Below, piece by piece: positions 55,651-64,000 of a DNA stretch of 64,000 bases. How positions within the stretch are numbered: the stretch's first letter is position 1; each line of letters begins with the position of its first letter. Source of the DNA: Charina bottae (taxonomy: Eukaryota; Chordata; Lepidosauria; Squamata; Charinaidae); NCBI GenBank assembly GCA_023362775.1, contig JALMGJ010000006.1, positions 55,266,501 to 55,330,500 of the forward strand. Direction: 5' to 3'. The translations under genes were made by a program, and so were the position numbers. Below the pieces are notes generated by a model. That model ran no database searches, had not been told where the DNA came from, and saw only the letters and a list, made by a program, of their open reading frames with translations.

Positions 55651-56479
55651 AATGTTTGCTATATATTAGGGGGAAGCAGATCTGGAACATAATCTTTACA
55701 AGTCTAAAACTTAAATATATGTTGTCAACAAAGATGAAAAAAATAATAAAGATGTTTTTCATAAATGTAAAATTATTTTTAAAGAATTTCTATATCAACA
55801 TCAAAACAACTACCCAATTCAAGACCAGAATGTTTATACTTATTTGCATTGTTTCAAATAACAGTTGAGAAAAACTGTCATATTGGCATATTATACCATA
55901 TTCATTAACTCATTACTTCTTACTCTATTATAGAAAACTGCAGGTAATCTAGGTCAAAATGAACCCTACAGAAATAATTCCAGTAGAAATTTTATGAATG
56001 AATATGGGAATGAAATTTATAGCTGAAAGTGCTTTATAGTTGGATGGGTTCACAAATTAAACTGACATTATAAAGTGGGTATTTTTGTAGCAGAACTTAA
56101 GTGTATGGAAAAGCTTAAGAAATGTACTTCAAAGGTTCTGTGTGCTCCAACTTAATGTAGCAAATCATTTGATTTTATAGTGGGCTGGCCTTTTATGCCC
56201 CTGAAATGAAGAAAGAATCAGATTTTTCAATGTTCTGTTTTGCAAAAGAAACAGAATTTGAGACACACTGAATGAAAATGCCAATATCCTAAATAATATT
56301 TTCCATTGCTTCTGGCATCTGATTCTACACACTTTCTGTGTATAAATAAAGCTAATCAAAGGCCTGTGAAAGTAAACAAAATATTACAAATGTGCTTAAG
56401 TGCAAATAAACGTTGGTTATTGAAGGACATATACATTTATAAAAATGATATTGAAAGAAAAATGTGTATATAAGTATAT
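55651..56479. other. Intergenic, no recognised feature
   Basis: AT-rich DNA with no gene or repeat I can name. Confidence 0.5.
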
Positions 56480-56492
56480 CTAAGTAGAAGTG

Positions 56493-56918
56493 TCGATGAA
56501 GGTTCTCAGTCATCCAGGTGGAATTGTCTGTAGCTTGAATCATGTCAACTGGATTTCTATTTTCTCAGTGGAAACGTTTCACTCCTTATCCAAGAAGCTT
56601 CTTCAGTCTGAGCAAAGTTTGTAAGGGAATCCTTAAATATGTTTCTAGGGTGGCTGTGTGACCTTGCACCTGGGGCTAGGTCATGGTTATTTGAGATGTT
56701 TATTTCTAAGTCTCTTTATCATCCAAAGGAGGGACTTAGAAATAAACATCTCAAATAACCATGACTTAGCCCCAGGTGCAAGGTCACACGGCCACCCTAG
56801 AAACATATTTAAGGATTCCCTTACAAACTTTGCTCAGACTGAAGAAGCTTCTTGGATAAGGAGTGAAACATTTCCACTGAGAAAATAGAAATCCAGTTGA
56901 CATGATTCAAGCTACAGA
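56493..56918. mobile_element. Penelope-like 3' region inserted as an inverted repeat
   Basis: The left part (minus orientation, 56493-56732) is the complete 3' end of the element at 52329-52883. It is followed head to head by a plus-oriented copy of the same 3' region (from 56731-56733) that lacks the last ~34 bp. The arms at 56526-56712 and 56733-56919 are both 187 bp and nearly identical, with a 20-bp spacer. A target duplication CTAAGTAGAAGTG flanks the unit (56480-56492 and 56919-56931). Confidence 0.9.
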
Positions 56919-56931
56919 CTAAGTAGAAGTG

Positions 56932-57029
56932 ATTTTGAACAATAATTTAAGTAGAGACCGATGTGTAGCTACTTGCAGGATCAACTTCACCAAATCACAG
57001 AACTGTAGAATTTGAAGTGACCACAAGAA
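56932..57029. other. Intergenic
   Basis: Short unique-looking stretch leading into CR1-like sequence; nothing further seen. Confidence 0.4.
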
Positions 57030-57400
57030 GAATCTAGTCCAAGCCTCTCTAATGTTCAGTGAAACCATTTAAACTATCCACAAGAGATGGCTGTCCAGCC
57101 TCTTAAAAACTTCCAGAGATAGAGAACCCATAACTACAATTAGACTGTTTCACTATTGTACAAATATTATAGAAAGTTTTTCCTTATATTTAAATGAAAT
57201 CTAGATAACTGCAGCTTATTTCTAGTTCTAGTTTCTGTGGCCATGGAAAATAGTTCATGTCCATCTTTCCTGTAGTTTCCCTTTAGGTACCTTAACATGG
57301 CTATCATGTGTCCCCTAACTCATTTTTTCTTCAGACTGAGTTGCAATTAATTCAATTGTGGCTGGTCATGTTAAGCATCCTATGCACCTGTATTTTGAAT
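57030..57400. mobile_element. CR1-like LINE fragment
   Basis: Blocks such as 'atctagtccaagcc', 'gatggctgtccagcctcttaaaaacttccagagatagagaaccca' and 'gtttttccttatatttaaatgaaatct' are a well-known amniote repeat of the CR1/L3 kind in diverged form. Orientation and family were not fixed. Confidence 0.6.
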
Positions 57401-60090
57401 GTCTATGTTATATGAATGAAATGACTCTCATCTGAACTATTTTTAAATGAACATAAATATTTCCTTTGTTTTCTGGAGGGAAAATAGTATTTTTAAAAAT
57501 AATAATTCATTTATTTGTTCATTCCTTATAAAATGAAATGAGAAGTAATCAGGAAACAAATCACTGGAGAACTTGTTGATTAAATATCTCTCTCTGAACA
57601 GCAGATGTGAAAAAGAGAAAAGACTAATTATCAGCACAATAGAAGCTAAGCAAATGTTTGACTTATTGATTATAAAGATGTGCCACTATTAGTGGTAATT
57701 ACTTCTTCCTGATGCATTGTTTTTCAGCTCATGTGAAATATCATTTGTGTGCAGAAATAACCACTTACCTTCCCTCAAGAAAATAGCTTACATACGAGGA
57801 AGATTTATTCAAAATGTAATTTGTAATAACTGTTCCATTGCTGAGGAGAACAAAATGGTTAAGCAGAGTATTTTAATTTTCAACAGTGCCTAACAATCTA
57901 CAGCCCTTGCTATGTTTTTAAAACCTGACAGAAGCTGCATGAGTCACAGGACTGGTCCTGTCACTTGGCAGAATGAGATAGCTGCCTCAAGCAGATGGTA
58001 TGGAATACCATGGAAAAGAAACAAGTTGATGCTGCTGCTGCTGCTCTTGTTGTTATTTTTTTTTTACTTCCAGGGATGGAAAAAGACATCCATGGAAATT
58101 TTGCTTCACTACCAAAATAATTTGGCCAGCTTTGGATATTATTCACTTTGACCAGGCAGCAAGGAATGAGGAAGGGAAAGAATTCTTATGAAGTACATCT
58201 TACATTGGTCCTGTTGAGTCAGTAACACCATGCATGAATTGATGTAATGTAGGTTTTGCTGGTTTTGATCAGCCTACTGTAGGAAGCATTTAATGGCTTA
58301 TTTCATCACTACATGTTCTTCCTCTGCCTCTGCTACTTCCTCTATATAAAACACAAATTTAGAAACTTGCTACCTACTTAAAAGCAAAAAAAATACTCTC
58401 ATAATACTTTGGGAATTGTGGTTTATCTAATTACAATTGTTGCTATGGCTCAAAAATATCAGCACTGCTATAGCAGTTAGGAGAATGCAAGTTTTCCCCT
58501 CTCTATTTCATTAATAAAAGCACTGTTCAGTTTTACTGTGTGTCCATTGACAGTTGCCAAAATGGCTCTTATAGGCATAGATGAACTCATAATGCCTATA
58601 AGAAGCCTTTGTGGAGAAGGCATGCAAACATCTCATTATTAGATGGCTCTTAAGCATTCTGGTTTCTTTTTATGGCTTGCCAAGCAGTTGTTTCCCTCCA
58701 CCATTTTAAAAATAAGATTTAACTCTAATAAAGGAGCAGAAGTCATGGTTACCCCACCATCTATTGTCTATAAAAACAGCTTTTAGAACTGTAGAGAAAA
58801 AGAATAAAGAGAACCAGTCTTATGTTCGACTTTGCATAAATGTTGTAATAACATAGAGACGACATGCCTAGTATTTAAAGGCCTCATTGTAGGAATATAG
58901 GAAATCCTGAGGATCTGTGACTTTTGCCAAATAGCATGTGCCTGCTCACTCATTGAGTAAATTTACTGCTTTCTTAGAAAATGATAGGTATTAAGTTGGC
59001 ATCTTAATTGCTCTGGCACCTTGCATTCAAATCCCAGTAGAATTCTTCATTTTCTAAATCCATGGTGTTGAAATAAGTGAAACCCCTAGGAATCTGTGAA
59101 TGACATTATTTTTCTTCTATTCTTTCAATAAATAGAACCTCAGTGACATACTGTATACTTAATATGTTCTGTACTTAATTAACAATTAGCATTCTGCAAA
59201 ATTCTTGGGTATTGATTGCCAGTCAAGGGTCAGTGATCAACTGGGAGTCTAATCCCTAGCCAAATAAATAAATGTTGACAATCTGGTCCTATTCAGGGTA
59301 GAGAAAGATCCACAGAGATATCTTTTCTTGCACCTAACTATAGCATGAATACACCCCAATAACCTCTTTTTTCTGCCATGTCCTAATGCTACCACATTGT
59401 CTCTTCCCCAACTCATCCCTGTGTCATCCTAAAGCCATTTGTAACTCTACTGGTATTCAAATGCTGTTTTTTTAAAGCAGGCAACAACATGTAACAGTTT
59501 AGCTGTGAGTAAAATTTGATGCACTTCATTTAATCAGTGTTGCATCCAGTTAAGCCCCTAGATGGCCTCTCTTGGCCACTTGGATGCAAGCGCAGCCATC
59601 CTCTTCTCAAGTCTGTGGGCATTGTCTTCAAGGGCCCTTCTGCCTTGGGAACAGGCAAATTGGGTTCTTTCAAACTTGAATCAAACTAAACATCAGCTGA
59701 CCAGAAATGGCAGCAGGGAGGTGCTACATAGTGAAGTGGGAGAGAGACAGCTGGCAATTCCCTAGTGCTATTAAACCCTTGTACCAAAGAAGCCTGACTA
59801 GTAGTTGGGGATTCATAGGTAGGGTAATTCACCAGTCCCTGTCCTTGATGTGCCTTGTACATTCTCAATAAAGATAGCATCATCTGATGGCTTTCTGCTT
59901 GTGGCAGGATAGGGATTGCCAAGGGAAGGGGGGCACCACTGGCGGATTGCATTTTAACTCAATCCTAAGTCACCTAGGGAGTCAGCCTCTAAAAAGTTCC
60001 TTGCTACCTGATACTGAGGGACGAATGAGGTAATATATCCGACTATTGTTCTGACCCGAGCTATAAATAACTATTGTTATTGACCCAAGT
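57401..60090. other. Intergenic, no recognised gene
   Basis: It includes a short (CTG)n run at 58030-58044. The small frames seen here lack any domain. No SINE or LINE could be assigned. Confidence 0.5.
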
Positions 60091-60342
60091 GCCGCGTGAT
60101 GGAGTGAGCTCCCGCACTCACCCCAGTTCTTGCCAACCTAGCAATTTGAAAGCATGCAAATGCAAGTAGATAAATAGGTACCACTTCGGTGGGAAGGTAA
60201 CAGCGTTCTGTGCGCATCATGCTGGCCACATGACTGCGGAAGCGTCTTTGGACAACACTGGCTCTTCAGCTAACAAACGGAGATAAGCACCGGCCCCTAG
60301 AGTCAGACACAACTGTGCAGGGGAAAACCTTTACCTACCTTT
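60091..60342 (+). mobile_element. Sauria-type SINE, 5'-truncated
   Basis: It begins in the body (GCCGCGTGATGGAGTGAGCT) without the tRNA-like head and runs to the tail AGTCAGACACAACTGTGCAG..CCTTTACC. It is closely similar to 50511-50845 but with more substitutions. Short TATTGTT sequences near both ends could be a target duplication, not convincingly. Confidence 0.92.
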
Positions 60343-60488
60343 TATTGTTTTGCTAGTCCTTCTACTGCAGATTTTTCCTTCAAGAAAGCAGTAGAAACTG
60401 TAGAATCTACAATATCATACACATCATGAAGTCCTTGTACAAATGGCATGAATTATACAATTTTCGCCAGTTGCATGATAACCTAGAT

Positions 60489-60589
60489 CACTGTTTCTCA
60501 ACCTTGGCAATTTTGAAAGCCATGCTGCCTGGGGAATTCTGGGAGTTGAAGTCCACATACCTGAAAGTTGCAAAGGTTGAGAAACACTG
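60489..60589. mobile_element. Palindromic hAT MITE
   Basis: CACTGTTTCTCAACCTTGGC mirrors the right end GCAAAGGTTGAGAAACACTG, and a perfect 8-bp target duplication ACCTAGAT lies at 60481-60488 and 60590-60597. Same family as 17015-17140 and 22606-22708. A minus-strand frame (60739-60488) across it is an artefact. Confidence 0.95.
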
Positions 60590-60606
60590 ACCTAGATGAT
60601 GTACAG

Positions 60607-61060
60607 CAGTGGTTCTTAAATTGGGGGTGGGGGTGGGGTAATTTGGATATTTCCTGGGGGTAATAGAGTGATTTGTAATTGTTTGTGAGTTGAGGATCTG
60701 GTTTGGGACTGCTGCTGCTGAGACACTTGTGTAAAACAACAGAATCTTTGGGGGTGGGGGGTGGGCGGGGGGAAGAGAGCCAGTTTGGTCTAGTGGTTAA
60801 GGCTCCAGGCTAGAAACCAGGAGACCTTGAGTTCTAGTCCCCCCCTTAGGCATGAAAGCAGGCTGGGTTACCTTGGGCCAGTCACTCTCTCTCAGCCCAA
60901 CTCACCTCACAGGGCTGTTGTTGTGGGGAAAATAGGAGGAGGAAGGATTATTAGGTATGTTCACTGCCTTGAGTTATTTATAAAAATAAAATAATAAAAA
61001 AATGAAATTTATTCAAGATCAGAAAAGAAGTAATTGAGTTCAACAGTTTAAGAACTACTG
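60607..61060. mobile_element. hAT element with a SINE nested inside
   Basis: The left end CAGTGGTTCTTAAATTG and the right end CAGTTTAAGAACTACTG are inverted hAT-like termini. The target duplication is ATGTACAG (60599-60606) against AGGTACAG (61061-61068), 7 of 8. The interior includes a G-rich patch and then a tRNA-derived SINE, so without the SINE the element would be about 240 bp. Confidence 0.82.
60774..60988 (+). mobile_element. tRNA-derived squamate SINE (GAGAGCCAGTTTGG family), nested
   Basis: AGAGCCAGTTTGGTCTAGTG is the tRNA-like head with box A; GAGTTCTAGTCCC is box B. The body continues CTGGGTTACCTTGGGCCAGT and TCTCTCTCAGCCCAACTCAC, and the tail is AATAAAATAATAAAA. A different family from the Sauria-type copies: it has no BovB-like end. 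Confidence 0.88.
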
Positions 61061-61068
61061 AGGTACAG

Positions 61069-64000
61069 TATATAATTTGCATCATTTTCATGATGATGCA
61101 CATAAGGTCAGTTGCCCCACTGGAGGCCCATGACAGAAGGCTGGTAAATAAATGGATAACTATCCCTACTTTTTTTTTAATTGTAACTGGGTTCTTGTAG
61201 GCCAGACTTCCAATATCTTCAGTAAATACAGTGCCATCCCAAGGGAGAACACTATGTCCATAATCCAATTAAGAATATAAAAAGACCCCTGTAGTTTCAC
61301 CCAAAAGGCTGCTCATGAAAGAAGAGAAAGTAACTCAGGTTCATTTTTTAAAATAAGGGCTTCAGCAGCTCTAATCAGAAGCTTGCTTCATTCATTTCCA
61401 TCTCCTGTTAGCTGAACCGCTAGCAAATCAGAAGAAAGATAATTTCATGTCAATTTAGAAATCTAGCACTGGAGAAAATTATAGAGTAATATAAAGCAAT
61501 TATTTCAGCATTTTGAATGTGGGAGAGTCATGGCATTCCACTTTATACATTTAATACGTTCTCCAGCTCTTTAACTATGTATAAATTCTAAAAGCAGCAA
61601 TTAGTACTTGCTAAGAATGCAGCAATAGAAATGGAACAAATTGACTGGACTTAAATAATAGCTAAGAGTTGAAATATTAAGGAAAACTAGTTGATATAAT
61701 TGCATTAGAATACCCTAACCTTTTATTACCAAACATGTACCTTTTTCATTTTGCATCCTTCTCTGCAGACTGCTCTTCTAAATGCCTACATAGGTTATAA
61801 CTTAACAAAACCTTAAAACCTAATTTATTTACCAGTCTCTTACTAATTCTTACCATATCAGAGTTACATTTAGATCATCATCACAACACATCATGGGAAC
61901 TCTAATGAAATTACCACCATGCATCATTTTGTTTTACCCAGAGAAAATCTGCCTCACATAGAGTAGTTATACTGTTCTGTTGGTTTTGTTTGCAAGAAAA
62001 TAGAGATCTTCTCATGACTTTGATAGATAATCAAGGAGAAATTTAGCCCTTAGAGACCGAGAAATAAGACCAATTCTCTTTTGTTATTGTTATTACTGGG
62101 CAGGAAATGAAAGCCTCACCTAAATTCAAGTCTAGTCAGTACTTTAAATGGGGTGGGCAACCTGAAATCTTTCACATATGTCTTCAGCCTAATTTCACAT
62201 GATCTTTGGTTTAATTTGAAAACATTATGTAAGATATTAAATATCTGATAAGTCTGGTTTTTCCCTTCTTGGTCTTGGTTCCTTGCTGCTTGGCAAATAG
62301 ATAAGAGGATATTAGAGGGGGAAAAATGTCCCCACTCACTATTGATTCTAGCTCCACCCATTAATTGCTTTGGCCTACTCAGCAAGTACTCTCTATCAGA
62401 TCATCCTAAAACAATTATCCCAACAGGAAAAAGGTTGCTGACACCTGATTTATGCTAATCAATGGATGTGGATGGTGGGGGCACAATTTGCCTCACCTTT
62501 GTTTCTGCCTTAGAGCAGAAATGCTCAAGATACACTCTCCACCACCTTCAATGTTGATGAGCTTCAGGGCTAGTTTGCAGAGCTGGAAATGATCTTCCTA
62601 AAGTGGTTCTAGGGAGGTATCAATGTGTTAACATTGATATATTTTTGATGCCAAGCTAGTTTTTTTTCTTGTAGACATTTTTATAGATAGTTTTATAATT
62701 ACTTTGATTTTAAGTTCTCACAGTATCTAAGATAGAGATTTTTATATGTTTTAAAACCAATTTTGTATTTGTATTCTTTGGTAGTTGGTTGCAAAAATAA
62801 AGACAGAAAAATATATGTTTTCTATTTTATTTGTGTTATTAATTGCATATTATTATTTTCCTGTTTATTAAAGTTTTTCATAACTTTGTAAAATATCCAG
62901 TTAACCTTAGTTATGGGGTGAATGACAAACATAACAAATCAATAAATAAATTCTGCTTTAACCACTTCACCTATCTCATCCTGTCAAATGCAGTGGGGAC
63001 ATAAATTCTCTCTAATCCTATTTTTAATGTCTTTTCAAACCCTTCACTATTTTGGTGAAAGCATGGGCCTACAGGGAAGGCAGAAAGTGTTAGGGTTAAG
63101 ATCTGACCTAGAAAACTCAGATCTAATACCTGAAAGAATGTAGAATTTAGTTGTTGCAATTTCTGTAACTTAATCCCTTTTTTCTCTTTCAATAAATCTG
63201 ATTACAGAAGTGTCAATGAGAATCGTGGTTTTGGGTGTACTCAGCTGTCAAGAGTTTGACACAAGCTTTCTTTGTAGCTGCAATATCAATTAAGAGAAAA
63301 GGTGTGTGGTAAAAATTTTTTTTACTGTTGCTACTATGAAATAACTAAGTGTGAAAAGTCCTGGCAGATCTACTGCAAATCACCTATAAATCCACCAGCA
63401 GATTCGGTCAACTCTTATCCTTTTGCCTCTAGTGATCAGTATGGGAGAAGGATCTGTTCCATTCTTCAGGACATTCATTGAATGTTTATAACTGAAAACA
63501 GAACATTTACTAAAAACTCCATGATACTGCAAATTTAAAAAATAAATTCATTTATTATAGAATATACTGTTCATAGATCAGTTTTAAGATGGTGTCTGTC
63601 TGGACAACGTTACATAGAATTTTCTGCTGAGAAATCTATCATGACTAACATTTTACTTTCAGGAAAAGCCCCAGATGAAGTTGTAGTTTGTTTTAATATC
63701 AGGGATTGTGTATTTGTCTGGGAGGAGGGAGAGAGGACACCTTTTTCTGTACAGTTTTTCTGTCTAAACTTACCCACTCTTCATGGATCTCATCTGGTTC
63801 TGTTTTGAAACACATAGAATTTAAGTTCCAATGGAGTTAACAGATCTGTCAGTATTTGGGATATCACCAGGAACTAATCAAGCACACCTTGGGAAGACTG
63901 TTGTGCATTATGCCTATGGCTTCTCATACCCATGCACTTCTGTCATTTTCCTGCAATAGTTTGTCAAAAAATTCACAGAGCACATAGGGCAGTAATAGTA
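61069..64000. other. Intergenic to the right edge, no recognised gene
   Basis: AT-rich unique-looking sequence; the largest frames (62116-62385 and 62971-63192, minus strand) show no domain. No repeat could be named with confidence. Confidence 0.5.

Noticed and set aside
1..64000. CRISPR arrays, operons, bacterial or phage genes
   Set aside because: The window is intron-bearing vertebrate DNA; no such structure is present.

Overview
The window is vertebrate nuclear DNA, almost certainly from a squamate reptile. Evidence: a BovB (RTE) LINE reading frame at the left edge, full-length tRNA-headed SINEs whose 3' ends share the BovB tail (Sauria-type SINEs), CR1/L2 tails, Penelope-like fragments, many short hAT elements and decayed Tc1/mariner copies. 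A snake is possible, but the sequence alone does not settle that. Gene density is low; most of the 64 kb is intergenic or intronic and filled with repeats.

Two protein-coding genes can be reconstructed completely, and they lie head to head. ATP23 is on the minus strand, with six coding exons between 26739 and 20784 encoding 246 aa. It is a mitochondrial inner-membrane metallopeptidase and ATP-synthase assembly factor with the HELIH zinc motif intact. RPAP3 is on the plus strand, with sixteen coding exons between 28400 and 46335 encoding 668 aa. It is the TPR co-chaperone of the HSP90/R2TP complex that assembles RNA polymerase II and other large complexes. Every exon junction was joined by GT-AG sites with matching phase. 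Between the genes is a GC-rich, CpG-rich zone (about 26.55-27.45 kb) that looks like a shared bidirectional promoter, with a strong donor at 26905 that may end a noncoding first exon of RPAP3.

Layout. 1-2.2 kb: BovB LINE with an open reverse-transcriptase frame. 2.2-20.4 kb: gene-free, with a (GGA)n array, several hAT elements, a CR1 tail, a 2.26-kb poly(A) retroposon that looks like an internally deleted L1 (18-bp target duplication), an old RTE relic split by a hAT element with an internal 22-bp tandem array, a short BovB insertion, a GC-rich hAT element and an L2/CR1 3' end. 20.4-26.7 kb: ATP23; its introns hold a mariner relic, a palindromic hAT element, a 5S-rRNA-like segment and tetranucleotide arrays. 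26.7-28.4 kb: shared promoter zone. 28.4-46.6 kb: RPAP3; its introns hold a Sauria-type SINE, a hAT element just upstream of exon 7, a Penelope-like relic and a Tc1 relic. 46.6-64 kb: gene-free, with an L1 relic, SINEs, two young-looking Penelope-like insertions (one a 187-bp inverted repeat), a second Tc1 relic, CR1-like DNA and a nested hAT/SINE cluster.

No new protein system is visible. The items most worth a second look are the deleted-L1 element, the inverted Penelope insertion with its hammerhead-like core, the hAT family with internal tandem arrays, and the ATP23-RPAP3 head-to-head arrangement.
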